A stretch of 64,000 nucleotides of DNA from Nostoc sp. NMS2 (GCF_017115105.1 NZ_JABXKH010000167.1:85502-149501); one strand, 5' to 3'. Positions 26,516-35,825 are shown, numbered from the stretch's first letter. Notes: generated by a model not told the origin, from the sequence alone. A program made the numbers and translations.

Positions 26516-26962
26516 TTGAAAAAGCGTCCATTGGGGTTAGTGGCAATTGTTGTCTACAAATCATTTGCTGCCTCGCTGCTTATGGTTACTTCCATCGCTT
26601 TATTATTGACATTAAAAAATTATCAAACTCTAGAGGTTTTCTCAGAAAATTATGTTTTAGAAGGTAAATCGATAATTATTGATTGGATTTTAAATAAAGT
26701 TATCAACTTAAATCCTAGAACTTTGGCATTTAGCGGTATTGGAGCAGGAATTTATGCTATTGTTACTACTATTGAAGCTATTGGTTTATGGTACGAGAAG
26801 AGTTGGGCCCATGTCTTAGTATTGGGACTTGTCGGTATCAGTATTCCACCAGAAGTTTATGAATTAATTCGGGGAATATCTCTTATAAAAATATTTATCT
26901 TCTTATTGAATCTAGCGGTATTTTCATATCTATTCCGAACTTTTCCTAAACATGCAAAGTAA
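26516..26962 (+). CDS. DUF2127-type membrane protein
   Basis: The 148-residue protein has four predicted membrane helices: about 8-30 (LVAIVVYKSFAASLLMVTSIALL), 66-88, 92-112 and 120-138. The GLVAIVVYKSF start, LYAIVTTIEAIGLWYEKSWA-like centre (AIVTTIEAIGLWYEKSWA) and IPPEVYEL are typical of DUF2127 proteins. Function unknown. The start is TTG at 26516, a few bases after a strong GGGGG ribosome binding site. Confidence 0.8.
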   Translation: MKKRPLGLVAIVVYKSFAASLLMVTSIALLLTLKNYQTLEVFSENYVLEGKSIIIDWILNKVINLNPRTLAFSGIGAGIYAIVTTIEAIGLWYEKSWAHVLVLGLVGISIPPEVYELIRGISLIKIFIFLLNLAVFSYLFRTFPKHAK

Positions 26963-27093
26963 TTTTTTATTCGATACTTAGGATCTATCTTTTAAGAGTT
27001 TCTTAGTGCTAAGTCTTGAGTAAAAAGTAGTACTTATGAATCTTTCCACTCAGTACGTTGTACAATCGCTAAAAATACAATCTGGAGAGCGAC

Positions 27094-28500
27094 TTGCCTA
27101 GATCGATTCAGTCTACTCAACCACCACTGAAATTTATTACTCAACGGTTTAACCCGTTGGTACTCCAGATTGTTCGGTGGTTACTACCGATCGCACTACG
27201 GTTTCGCACTCGCCCTTGGCTAACGGCAGGGATTGTCGGTATTGAAGCCCAGAATGTTGAGGTATTAGCTGAACTTTATCAACAATTCCAAGCTGGGAAA
27301 ATTCGCTTTTTGTTAGCATTCCGTCACCCAGAGGTGGAAGATCCTCTGTGTATGCTGTATTTGCTTTCCCGCATTGTGCCACGGGTTGCCCGTCAGGAAG
27401 GTATTGGACTGCAATCCCTTGTTCACAGTTATTTTCTCTATGACCGGGGGATGACGGTTTGGGCTGGAAATTGGCTAGGTTGGTTATTTTCACGGGTGGG
27501 AGGTGTGCCGGTTCATCGCGGTAGGCGACTAGATCGGCAAGCGATTCAAACTGCACGGGAGTTGTTTACTAATGGCGAACTACCGATCGCAGTAGCACCA
27601 GAAGGCGGTACTAATGGTCATAGTGGTATTGTTAGCCCACTGGAACCAGGCGTTGCTCAAATGGGGTTCTGGTGTGTAGAAGATTTACAAAAAGCCAATC
27701 GCACTGAAACTGTGATTATTGTGCCGATCGCTATCCAGTATCGCTACGTTGAGCCACCTTGGTCTAAACTGGATTGGCTCTTAAGTAAGTTAGAAGCTGA
27801 TAGCGGCTTGGCAGTTAAGGAAATTGATCGGGGCACTTGTGAAGAGATTTACTATCAACGCCTCTATAGGTTGGCTGAATATCTCGTTACTGAGATGGAA
27901 GAATTTTATCGCCGCTTCTATCATCAAGACATCCCAAAAACCATCTCAACTGATGAATCTGCTAGTCCAAATCAGATATTAATTGACCGACTTCATCGCT
28001 TGCTGGATAAGGCTTTACAAGTTACCGAGCAATATTTTGGAGTTCAGGCACAGGGTAATTTTATTGACCGTTGTCGCCGCTTGGAAGAGGCTGGCTGGAA
28101 TTACATTTACCGCGAAGATTTGCCAGATATCAATGCTTTACCACCCTTTAAACGCGGTTTGGCAGACTGGGTTGCCGAGGAAGCAGACTTGCGGATGCGG
28201 CACATGCGGATAGTGGAAAGTTTTGTTGCAGTCACAGCTACTTATATTCAAGAAAAACCGACAGCAGAACGGTTTGCAGAAACAGCCTTACTTGTATTCG
28301 ATATGCTTTCTCGAATTCAAAATACAACCCTTCCAGGGCGACCTCGCTTAGGTTTGCGACAAGCACACATCACTGTGGGAGAGCCAATTTCGGTTACTGA
28401 ACGCTTTCGCAATTCTCAGGGCGATCGCTATGCAGCTAGACAAGGTGTAAGCGATTTGACAAAAGATTTGCAAATTGCTTTAGAGAAGATGATTAACTAG
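27094..28500 (+). CDS. PlsC-type phospholipid/glycerol acyltransferase
   Basis: The 468-residue protein has an acyltransferase domain. The HX4D catalytic motif appears as RHPEVEDP (His78-Asp83), followed by the GVPVHRGRRLDRQ block and the substrate-binding APEGGTNG. It should acylate lysophosphatidate or a related lipid at the membrane. The C-terminal 200 residues (SPNQILIDRLHRLLDKAL, GNFIDRCRRLEEAGWNYIYR) form a long helical extension absent from simple PlsC proteins; its role is unknown. The start is TTG at 27094. Confidence 0.87.
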   Translation: MPRSIQSTQPPLKFITQRFNPLVLQIVRWLLPIALRFRTRPWLTAGIVGIEAQNVEVLAELYQQFQAGKIRFLLAFRHPEVEDPLCMLYLLSRIVPRVARQEGIGLQSLVHSYFLYDRGMTVWAGNWLGWLFSRVGGVPVHRGRRLDRQAIQTARELFTNGELPIAVAPEGGTNGHSGIVSPLEPGVAQMGFWCVEDLQKANRTETVIIVPIAIQYRYVEPPWSKLDWLLSKLEADSGLAVKEIDRGTCEEIYYQRLYRLAEYLVTEMEEFYRRFYHQDIPKTISTDESASPNQILIDRLHRLLDKALQVTEQYFGVQAQGNFIDRCRRLEEAGWNYIYREDLPDINALPPFKRGLADWVAEEADLRMRHMRIVESFVAVTATYIQEKPTAERFAETALLVFDMLSRIQNTTLPGRPRLGLRQAHITVGEPISVTERFRNSQGDRYAARQGVSDLTKDLQIALEKMIN

Positions 28501-28568
28501 GTGTAAATACAGCAGATTTCAATAATCATTTTTTAATAGGAAATAGACCCGCGCAGTAGGGGCAATTC

Positions 28569-28853
28569 CAATACGGTTCGGTTAATATCCCCCCAACCCC
28601 CCTTAAAAAGCTACCGTGTATACATAAGTGACTTATTTTGCTCAAAGCGCTCCCAGACCTAACCCCCAGCCCCTTCCCTGCGAGGGAAGGGGAGTAAGAT
28701 TCAAAGCCCCTCTCCGCGTCGGAGAGGGGTTTGGGGAGAGGTCTGCTGACTTGTGTATACACGGTAGCCTTAAAAAGGGGGGCTTTTAACCCTCTTTTAC
28801 CCCCTTTTTAAGGGGGTCGCCGCAGGCGGGGGGATCTTAACCTAACCGTATTG
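28569..28853. mobile_element. Miniature element, CAATAC family, itself carrying an insertion
   Basis: Ends CAATACGGTTCGGTTAA and TTAACCTAACCGTATTG are inverted copies. The flanking GGGGCAATTC (28559-28568 and 28854-28863) is a 10-bp target duplication. Removing the inner element and one copy of its duplication leaves about 118 bp, close to the 110-bp relative at 476-585. Confidence 0.82.
28611..28767. mobile_element. Miniature element nested in another, CTACCG family
   Basis: Ends CTACCGTGTATACATAAGT and ACTTGTGTATACACGGTAG match as inverted repeats with one difference. The sequence CCTTAAAAAG occurs directly on both sides (28601-28610, 28768-28777), a 10-bp target duplication. The interior holds another palindromic sequence (AGACCTAACCCC...GGGGAGAGGTCT) with no gene. 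Confidence 0.85.
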
Positions 28854-29046
28854 GGGGCAATTCATGAATTGCCCCTACCTGATAGTTAGGATTTTAGCTA
28901 AAGTTTTGCGTAAGTCTTAATAGAAAGATACTCTTACGTAAAGAAACATGATGCAACTTGATTGATGATTAGTTCGTGTTCAGAAGAGGATTGAAATTCC
29001 TCTTGAACATAAGCAACGGAATTAAGAGATTTAATCGAGGTCTTAA

Positions 29047-29167
29047 GGGATTTCCAAATAAAAAACATCCCAAATTATCTTGTGGGATGGGCATTTTGCC
29101 CGTCCCAGATTTAAGGCGCTCATGTTGCTCACCCCACAAGATGGATAATTTATTTCTTGTCAGTCCC
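29047..29167. mobile_element. Miniature element, GGGACTTCCAA family, copy 2
   Basis: Ends GGGATTTCCAAATAAAAAAC and its inverted partner near CTTGTCAGTCCC are flanked by TAA (29044-29046, 29168-29170). It shares the CATCCCAAATTATCTTGTGG segment with the other copies. It lies just before the histidine kinase gene. Confidence 0.78.
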
Positions 29168-29186
29168 TAAACCTATTGTGAACTGA

Positions 29187-31976
29187 TTGGTTCTTAGACA
29201 ACTCTTCACCCGATTGGGTGAATGCGATCGCTGCATCCAGAACTACTCTGAAAGTAGAGGAGCTTTTTCTACTGTTAGTGATAACGCCAACAGCCAAAAA
29301 AGTCTCATAATGGCTATGATTGCCTTGAATATTATGTCAATTGCTGATATATCAAAGGTTCAAAGAGTGGATGAAATTGTAAAATCACCGCAGAAACAAG
29401 ATTTCCAACCAGAGAATATCACTCTATTGGAAACAATTGCTGCCAATTTACCGGGGATGATTTTCCAAATTCTGCAACGGCAGGATGGCTCTGTGTTTAT
29501 CCCTTATGTTAGTTCTGGTTGTGAATATTTGTATGAATTAAAACCAGAAGCTGTACAGGCAGACTTTCAGGTGCTATACAAACAGATTCATCCACAGGAT
29601 ATAAAAGCTTTTACAGAATCTATTACTCTTTGTAGTACTACTTTTAAACCTTGGCATTGGGAAGGTCGCATTATTACGCCTAGTGGCAAACTGAAGTGGA
29701 TTCAAGGTACTTCGCAACCCGAATTACAAGAAGCAGGCGATTTTCTTTGGAATGGCTTGGTCATGGATATTACAGACCGAAAACAAGCCGAAGAAAAATT
29801 GCAAGAGAGTGAGGCTCGGTATAAAGCAATTTTGGATGCTATTCCCGATTTGATGTTTCGCATTAGTCGTGATGCCGAGTATCTAGATTTGAAAAGTGAG
29901 GGAGCAAATGTCACTCTTTCGAGAGAAGAAATAGTTGGAAAACGTGTCCAAGAGTTATTGCCTAGTGATGTTGCAGCCATTAGCCTGGAAGCGATCGCTA
30001 AAACTTTAGATTCTGGAACTTTGCAAACTTGCGAATATCAACTACCAACGCCTTTGGGAGTCAGAGATTATGAAGCGCGGTTGGTAGTGAGTGGTGAAGA
30101 TGAGGTACTAGCAATTGTCCGAGACATCACAGAACGCAAACAAGCAGAAGTCAGTTTACAAAATCTTGCTCAAAAATTTGCGAAAGCTTTTAGTTGCAGT
30201 CCCGATTCCATTACCATTAGTACGCTCCAAGAAGGACGCTTCATCGAAGTTAACGACAGTTTTGTCAAACTCTCAGGTTATGAGCGAGATGAGGCGATTG
30301 GTAAAACTTCTTTTGAATTAAATCTTTGGGTACACGATCGCGATCGCCTAAATTTGTTACAGGAGTTGCAAAGCACAGGAGTTGTTCGCAATTTGGAATT
30401 TGAATTTCGGCAAAAGTCTGGCAAGATAATTACAACGCTGCTTTCAGCCGAAATCATTGATTTAGATAATATCCCTTCGATCCTAGCAGTCCATCATGAC
30501 ATTACAGAACGCAAGCAAGTAGAAGCGCAATTCCGTCTATCAGCACAACGCGATCGCTTGTTGGCAGAAACCCTAGTGCGAATTCGGTCTTCCCTTAACC
30601 TAGAAGAAATTCTGCAAACCACCGTAACGGAAGTTAGGCAATTTCTGCAAGCAGATAGAGTTTTCATTGCTTTAAATAATGCCAAGTTAGGAGTCAGAAC
30701 CCTTGCCGAATCAGTAGATCCCAAGTATCCATCAGTCTTAGGTTGGTCTACTAATGATGAAGCTTATTTACAAGAATTGAGAAACTTACTAAAAGATAAT
30801 CTGGTGCGTGTCGTTGAAGACATTACACAAATAGCAGTGTCTCCCAAAGTTAAAGCACACTATCAAAAATTCCAAACGAAGGCTAGCTTGGCAGTGCCAC
30901 TGATGGTAGGCAATGAATTATTTGGTGCGTTAATTGCCAATCAATGCTCAGGTTCGCGTCATTGGCAGCCAATAGAAATTGATTTGTTACAACAGATGTC
31001 AGAACAAGTTGCGATCGCCATTCAGCAAAGCCAAATATACCAAAAACTCGCAGAACTTAACACTAATTTAGAACAACAAGTAGAAGAACGTACAGCCCAA
31101 TTGCAGCAGAAAATCCAAGAAGTTGAAAAATTGGATCGGGTAAAAGATGTTGTTTTGCATACAGTTGCCCACGATTTACGAACTTCGGTGATGGGTAACT
31201 TAATGGTGTTAAAGAATTTGTTAAATCAGGGAGTGGGGAGTGGGGAGTGGGGAGCAGGGAGCAGGGAGCAGGGGAGCAGGGGAGCAGGGGAGCAAAGGAG
31301 CAGGGGGGAAATTAGAGCAAGTCTTTCCCCTCTGCCCCCAATCCCCTCTGCCCCTCTGCCTCTTTCCCATGCCCAATCCCCAATTCCAGTATCTCGCTCA
31401 ATAATCGAGCGGATGATTCAAGGGAACGATCGCCAACTAGCGATGATTAACTCATTGCTAGAAATTAATTCTTGCGAACAACAGGGTATTGACATCAAAC
31501 ATGAACCTGTGCAACTTAGCACCCTGCTGGGAGGAACAGTCACCCACTTGGAACCGATGTTGACACAAAATCAAGCGACTCTGAAGAACTTGGTTCCCGC
31601 AGATTTACCGTTAGTAATGGCAGATGGAACTCTGTTGGAAAAAGTTGTGGTAACTTTAATCACACATAGCTTGCTAAATAATCCACCAGGATTAAATTTT
31701 ATTCTTAGTGCCAGCATTGAGGAGGGAATGATTCGCACTCAGATTCAAGATGATGGTGTAGTAATGAGTAAACTAGAGTGCGATCGCCTTTTCGATCTCC
31801 ATGTCCGCGATCCCCAAGATTGTTGTTCCACCAGCATTGGCTTAAAAATGTATCTTTGTCGGAAAGTTATTAAGGCACATGGCGGCAAAATCGGTGTTAT
31901 TAGTAACCGCAAGCGCGGGTTAACTTTCTGGTTTACATTACCTCTCTTCACTTCATTCGCAATAAATCGCCCATAA
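29187..31976 (+). CDS. PAS/GAF histidine-kinase-like protein with a repeat insertion and degenerate ATPase domain
   Basis: Domains in order: PAS about 80-196, PAS 205-318, PAS 325-443 (each ending in DITxRKQ), GAF 455-615, coiled coil 620-655, then the dimerisation domain with His662 (HTVAHDLRTS). Residues 682-734 are an insertion coded by GGGAGCAG-type repeats (GVGSGEWGAGSREQGSRG...) between the two helices. The ATPase domain follows, but the N-box Asn is His (TLITHSL), the first glycine box reads DDGVVMS and the second IGLKMYLC. Phosphorylation looks doubtful. The kinase at 32.2 kb is a homologue with intact motifs. Start uncertain: TTG 29187, or ATG 29310 (MAMIAL). Confidence 0.85.
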   Translation: MVLRQLFTRLGECDRCIQNYSESRGAFSTVSDNANSQKSLIMAMIALNIMSIADISKVQRVDEIVKSPQKQDFQPENITLLETIAANLPGMIFQILQRQDGSVFIPYVSSGCEYLYELKPEAVQADFQVLYKQIHPQDIKAFTESITLCSTTFKPWHWEGRIITPSGKLKWIQGTSQPELQEAGDFLWNGLVMDITDRKQAEEKLQESEARYKAILDAIPDLMFRISRDAEYLDLKSEGANVTLSREEIVGKRVQELLPSDVAAISLEAIAKTLDSGTLQTCEYQLPTPLGVRDYEARLVVSGEDEVLAIVRDITERKQAEVSLQNLAQKFAKAFSCSPDSITISTLQEGRFIEVNDSFVKLSGYERDEAIGKTSFELNLWVHDRDRLNLLQELQSTGVVRNLEFEFRQKSGKIITTLLSAEIIDLDNIPSILAVHHDITERKQVEAQFRLSAQRDRLLAETLVRIRSSLNLEEILQTTVTEVRQFLQADRVFIALNNAKLGVRTLAESVDPKYPSVLGWSTNDEAYLQELRNLLKDNLVRVVEDITQIAVSPKVKAHYQKFQTKASLAVPLMVGNELFGALIANQCSGSRHWQPIEIDLLQQMSEQVAIAIQQSQIYQKLAELNTNLEQQVEERTAQLQQKIQEVEKLDRVKDVVLHTVAHDLRTSVMGNLMVLKNLLNQGVGSGEWGAGSREQGSRGAGEQRSRGEIRASLSPLPPIPSAPLPLSHAQSPIPVSRSIIERMIQGNDRQLAMINSLLEINSCEQQGIDIKHEPVQLSTLLGGTVTHLEPMLTQNQATLKNLVPADLPLVMADGTLLEKVVVTLITHSLLNNPPGLNFILSASIEEGMIRTQIQDDGVVMSKLECDRLFDLHVRDPQDCCSTSIGLKMYLCRKVIKAHGGKIGVISNRKRGLTFWFTLPLFTSFAINRP
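31230..31388. repeat. Repeat DNA inserted in frame inside the kinase gene
   Basis: Direct repeats of GGGAGCAG and GGAGTGGG types, followed by their C-rich counterparts (CCCCTCTGCC), form a 159-bp block translated in frame. The homologous kinase next door has only a short turn at this site. Confidence 0.85.
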
Positions 31977-32017
31977 ATCACCAAAAAATGAGAGGGTGTT
32001 ATTTATAGCAATATAAA

Positions 32018-32131
32018 ACCTCTTGCAAAAGTGCTTTTTGCACTCTTGTGGGAAAAGGTTAAAGGGTAAGAGTGAAATACAAAACCTTTACCCTTTCCCC
32101 CTTCCCCTTTTCCCTACTTTTGCAAGAAGTC
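32018..32131. repeat. Inverted-repeat element with CTTGCAAAAGT ends
   Basis: ACCTCTTGCAAAAGT (32018-32032) and ACTTTTGCAAGAAGT (32116-32130) are inverted. The interior has GGTTAAAGGGTAAG and CCTTTACCCTTT arms. No target duplication could be made out. It lies between the two kinase genes and accounts for the open frame upstream of the second. Confidence 0.6.
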
Positions 32132-32160
32132 TATTGAGTAAAGGAAACACCCTCGACGGT

Positions 32161-33924
32161 ATGGGCAAAGTTGCTTGGATGCTAATAGCTACTCCATTTA
32201 CAACAGTGCAAAGCTGGTGGAGAAAAACCTTTTCTGCACCAACAACAGATGAAACCACTACTCTTTACAGAGCTTGGCGTAACCGTTTTTTGTGGCAGAG
32301 ATTGCGTTTATGGTTATGGCTGGCGCTGATTTGTTTGTTGTCTTTTACTTTGCGAGACATTTACGGCTTTTTTTTCGCTTTAAAAGAGTTGGAAAGTCTG
32401 CCAGAAATACTTAGAACTCAACGCCTTGTAATCAATATTGCAATGCTCCTGAGTATACTAATCTGCTTTGCATTACATAAAACTAAATTAGGTCGTAATC
32501 GTCCAGATTTATTATTTTTGGGGTCTTCTTGGGCAATTAGTCTAGCATCACAGATGTTTGCCACCCTGAGAGGTTTTGCACTACCCGATCCCATCGGTTG
32601 GTCACTGCTGTTCTTGAGCCAAGCTATATTAATGCCAGTCTGCTGGATTGTTCACTTGCTGTCTCAAGTGGGTGTGCTAGTTTACTATTTTGGTGTAAAT
32701 ACGTTACTTGGGCTAAAGACACCAGTCCCTGAACACCCAGAAATATATAGTGTGACATTTCTTTTATATATTTTTTGGTTTTGTGCTATATGTGACATTG
32801 GTGTTTATCTATACGATCGCCTGCAACGTTCTGAGTTTTACGCCCGTCAAGAACTGGAATTTGCCTACCAAAAACTCAAGGTTGCAGAAACTAAATATCG
32901 CAGTATTTTTGAAAACGCCGTTGAAGGAATTTTTCAAAGCAGTCCCGATGGACGTTACATTACGGCAAACCCTGCTTTAGCAAGTATTTATGGCTACTCA
33001 TTAGCGGAGGAGGTGACAGCAAATTCCACTGATATTCAACAATTGTATGTTGATCCGAATCGCCGCGCCGAATTTGTGCGGCTGATGGAAAAGTATGGCA
33101 GCATTTCCGAGTTTGAATCCCAAATTTATCGCCAAGATGGGAGTATTGTCTGGATTTCAGAAAAAGCCTACGCAGTGCGTGACGAAAAGGGAAAACTGCT
33201 TTATTACGAAGGTTTGATTGAAGACATTACCCAGCGCAAACAAACTGAAGAAGAACTACGAGTATTTTTCCATGCAGTTTCCCACGACTTACGTAACCCA
33301 GTGCTGGGTACTGTAATGGTGCTGAGAAACTTGCTTGCCCGTCCAGAGGAAAATATTTCGATTTCCCGCTCAATTTTAGAGCGGATGATTCAAAGTAGCG
33401 ATCGCCAACTAAACTTAATTAATTCGTTGATGGAAGCTCATATCAGCGAAATGCAAGGTGTCGTTTTGCAACGTCAGCCTGTAAAATTACTGACAATTGT
33501 GGAAGCTGCGATCGTCGATTTGGAACCATTGCTAGAGCAAAATCAAGCCAAGCTGACCAATCTGGTATCCGCAGATTTGCCATTAGTGAATGCAGATCCC
33601 ACTCAACTATGGCGAGTTTTTTCTAACTTAATTGTCAATGCTCTCAAACACAATCCCCCTGGATTGCTATTGACAATTAACGCTATCCGTGAAGGTGAGA
33701 TGATTTATTGTACTGTTAGTGATAACGGCGTGGGCATTAGTCAACAACAAAGCGATCGGCTTTTTGACCTTTACTTTCGCGGTGCAAGTATCCGCAATTC
33801 TGTAAGTTTGGGATTGGGCTTATATTTATGTAAGCAAATCATCAATGCTCATGGCGGCGAAATTGGCATGAACAGTGCATTAGATGCAGGGGCAACTTTC
33901 TGGTTTACATTACCTATTAGCTAG
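32161..33924 (+). CDS. Membrane-anchored PAS sensor histidine kinase
   Basis: From ATG 32161 the protein has 587 residues. The N-terminal 220 residues hold about six membrane helices (LWLWLALICLLSFTLRDIYGF, VINIAMLLSILICFALH and others), an unnamed sensor region. A PAS domain follows (YRSIFENAVEGIFQSSPDG to EDITQRKQ). The dimerisation domain has HAVSHDLRNPVLG with the phosphoacceptor His. The ATPase domain is intact: N-box NLIVNALKHNPPG, DNGVGIS and SLGLGLYLC. The frame continues upstream but only through an inverted-repeat element, so I rejected that part. It is a close homologue of the degenerate kinase just upstream, which suggests tandem duplication. The partner regulator is not nearby. 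Confidence 0.9.
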   Translation: MGKVAWMLIATPFTTVQSWWRKTFSAPTTDETTTLYRAWRNRFLWQRLRLWLWLALICLLSFTLRDIYGFFFALKELESLPEILRTQRLVINIAMLLSILICFALHKTKLGRNRPDLLFLGSSWAISLASQMFATLRGFALPDPIGWSLLFLSQAILMPVCWIVHLLSQVGVLVYYFGVNTLLGLKTPVPEHPEIYSVTFLLYIFWFCAICDIGVYLYDRLQRSEFYARQELEFAYQKLKVAETKYRSIFENAVEGIFQSSPDGRYITANPALASIYGYSLAEEVTANSTDIQQLYVDPNRRAEFVRLMEKYGSISEFESQIYRQDGSIVWISEKAYAVRDEKGKLLYYEGLIEDITQRKQTEEELRVFFHAVSHDLRNPVLGTVMVLRNLLARPEENISISRSILERMIQSSDRQLNLINSLMEAHISEMQGVVLQRQPVKLLTIVEAAIVDLEPLLEQNQAKLTNLVSADLPLVNADPTQLWRVFSNLIVNALKHNPPGLLLTINAIREGEMIYCTVSDNGVGISQQQSDRLFDLYFRGASIRNSVSLGLGLYLCKQIINAHGGEIGMNSALDAGATFWFTLPIS

Positions 33925-34160
33925 CACCTAATGCCTGCAAAGTTGCTAATTGAGCTTCTGTTAACCCTTGAATTTCTTCCAGCTTCATACCTTCATAAGG
34001 ACGAGGCGCTCTCCAAGTTTGCTCATATTTACCAGTTTGCAAATCCCAGATTTTGATGTTCCATAATTACGGGTTGTTGCGTTAACCCATCAGTATTTGC
34101 TGACCATCTATTGCTGAGAGTCCTGATAGAGAGAGCGATCGCACAGAATTATCTATGTTG
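33917..34160 (-). pseudogene. C-terminal remnant of a WD40-repeat protein
   Basis: The minus strand reads NIKIWDLQTGKYEQTW, then RAPRPYEGMKLEEIQGLTEA ending QLATLQALGAS at 33917. This is the characteristic tail of large cyanobacterial NB-ARC/WD40 proteins. Upstream, after in-frame stops, the pieces DNSVRSLSLSG and DGQQILMG continue the last WD40 blade. No intact gene remains. It overlaps the 3' end of the kinase gene by a few bases. Confidence 0.72.
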
Positions 34161-34346
34161 CGTATAAAACTAGAAAGCATAGTTTTAGAAAAAGTTGCGG
34201 CTCGACTCAAGTGTTTTGAGGATGACCTTCGTGAAGGAATAAATGACTTTAAAAAATCAATTGACTCTGTTAACAAGACTGTAGATATTTTAACCATAGT
34301 AAAAAATGTTACTGGGATTATTGCAAAAATTCTCGTAATTCTCTAA
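34155..34346 (+). CDS. Small hypothetical protein
   Basis: The 63-residue frame starts with ATG at 34155. Its amphipathic, coiled-coil-like body (LEKVAARLKCFEDDLREGIN, then KKSIDSVNKTVDILTIV) ends in a hydrophobic tail (GIIAKILVIL). It may be membrane-associated. The regular heptad pattern supports a real protein, but the start overlaps WD40 remnant DNA and the family is unknown. Confidence 0.42.
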   Translation: MLRIKLESIVLEKVAARLKCFEDDLREGINDFKKSIDSVNKTVDILTIVKNVTGIIAKILVIL

Positions 34347-34543
34347 TTATTTTTACCCCATATTGTATCGGGATAATATGGGGTAAATTCTTTCTCGATA
34401 AGTTGATATTGGAACTTATCTGTTTTCTCAAGTTATTAGCAACAATCGACAAAGTTGAAAATAAATAATTATAACTTCCAGCTAACTAAGTAACATTTTA
34501 TAGTATGGTGAGTTGAAGATTAAATTTTAGAAGGATACTACTA

Positions 34544-34921
34544 ATGGAAACAGCGATCAATATACTAATAAGCATTATTGCATTAATACATATTGCTTTT
34601 CTAGTTGTACAGATGTTTTTCTGGAATACAAAATTTGTTCAAGAAAAAATAGTTAGAGATTTCACTCCAGAGCAAATTTCTACAATTCTTGCTCACAATC
34701 AAGGTTTATACAACGGATTTATTGCTGCTGGCTTAATCTGGGGATTATTTATCTTACAATTTCCACAAATTGAGCCTTCATCGATTGTAGTTTTCTTTTT
34801 AATTTGTGTGGCGATCGCAGGTATTTTTGGTAGCATTACTTTGAAACGCCCAACAGCATTTTTAATCCAATCAATACCTGCAATATTGGCTTTATTCTTG
34901 CTGTGGTATCCTCATTTTTAA
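34544..34921 (+). CDS. DUF1304-type membrane protein
   Basis: The 125-residue protein has four predicted membrane helices. It shows the family's features: N-terminal LISIIALIHIAFLVVQMFFW, then the conserved loop FTPEQISTILAHNQGLYNGFIAAGLIWG, and a C-terminal helix pair. Function unknown. It has its own upstream AAGGAT ribosome binding site and appears to be a single-gene unit. Confidence 0.85.
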   Translation: METAINILISIIALIHIAFLVVQMFFWNTKFVQEKIVRDFTPEQISTILAHNQGLYNGFIAAGLIWGLFILQFPQIEPSSIVVFFLICVAIAGIFGSITLKRPTAFLIQSIPAILALFLLWYPHF

Positions 34922-35179
34922 AAGATATTATGGGACTCCTATTTGAGTCTTAAAATACACGTAAAGTTGGCTTTACCTACCATGTCGAGGTTTTGGTGTG
35001 CAGAGCCAATCCTACATTCCTGTATGTTAATAAATAGAAAAAGTGTGAGTTAGTTTATAACTTATACTTGGTTTTACTTGAAGTTAAAGCGCACGTATTA
35101 CCAAAATTAATAGGTTAATTTTCATAATGCAAGAAATACCAGAAGAAAATGATATCGAATCTAAACCTATACAACCTAG

Positions 35180-35749
35180 TCATTCAGGAAAAAATAAACC
35201 GATAGAACAACCAAATCCCGGTAAAAGTGGCGATGTAATTTCATCATCGCCTAACAAAGTAGCAACTAAAACCAACTGTGCTTTTTCTCGCCGATAAACT
35301 TCAACTTGTTTTGTAAAGCGATCGACAATCCAATACTCATGCACACCTTGCACTGAATAAAGTTTCAATTTTGCTTCCTTGTCTCGAAGTTCGTTTTGTT
35401 TACCAGGCGATAAAACCTCTACTACTAACTCTGGTGCGCCTGTTAAATGTCCCGCTTTATCTTCAATTTGTGCCAGTCGTTCTCGACTTACCCAAACGAC
35501 ATCAGGTATAACGCTATCTGCTTGCGAAAAAATCACTCCTGGAGCCACAATTGTTTCCCCTAAACCACTCGAATCTGACCAAGCATCGAGTTGTCGAGCA
35601 ATTTTTACACAAACTTGTTGATGACGGCGGTGAGGAGTGCGAGTCACAAAAAGTTCTCCATTAATAATTTCATAGCGCGTCCACTCATTTTCGGGTAGAA
35701 CCTCTAAATCGTGAATTGTCCAGCGTACTCCCTCAATGGCTTGGTTCAT
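35180..35749 (-). CDS. Uma2-family nuclease-fold protein
   Basis: The 189-residue protein belongs to the very large cyanobacterial Uma2 (DUF820) family, with the PD-(D/E)XK nuclease fold. Seen here: NEWTRYEIINGELFVTRTPH, SQADSVIPDVVWVS, GAPELVVEVLSPGKQNELRDKEAKLKLY and VHEYWIVDRFTKQVEVYR. The Asp, Glu and Lys in PDVVWV/ELVVEVLSPG/KEAKLKLY form the active site. Natural role unknown. Members are often found in many copies per genome and as lone genes. Confidence 0.93.
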   Translation of the reverse strand: MNQAIEGVRWTIHDLEVLPENEWTRYEIINGELFVTRTPHRRHQQVCVKIARQLDAWSDSSGLGETIVAPGVIFSQADSVIPDVVWVSRERLAQIEDKAGHLTGAPELVVEVLSPGKQNELRDKEAKLKLYSVQGVHEYWIVDRFTKQVEVYRREKAQLVLVATLLGDDEITSPLLPGFGCSIGLFFPE

Positions 35750-35825
35750 GATTGTCCCCTTTTGGCTAGTTGCCTTTGTTTAATTTTATCTTTTCTTTGA
35801 GCAAGACAAATATAGGGTTTAAAAT

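Larger units (their letters stand above)
28556..28883. repeat. Palindromic repeat split by nested insertions
   Basis: The left half GTAGGGGCAATTC (28556-28568) and the right part ending GAATTGCCCCTAC belong to one short palindromic repeat. It was split by the 285-bp element at 28569-28853, which duplicated ten bases, GGGGCAATTC. The uninterrupted palindrome can be read at the right side (28854-28881). Confidence 0.75.

Noticed and set aside
28976..29170. 64-codon plus-strand frame
   Set aside because: Its second half is the GGGACTTCCAA element; no independent support.
35127..35297. Plus-strand frame starting MQEIPEENDIESK
   Set aside because: It runs antisense through the end of the Uma2 gene; only the first 18 codons look protein-like. 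It may be a truncated remnant, but the evidence is too thin.
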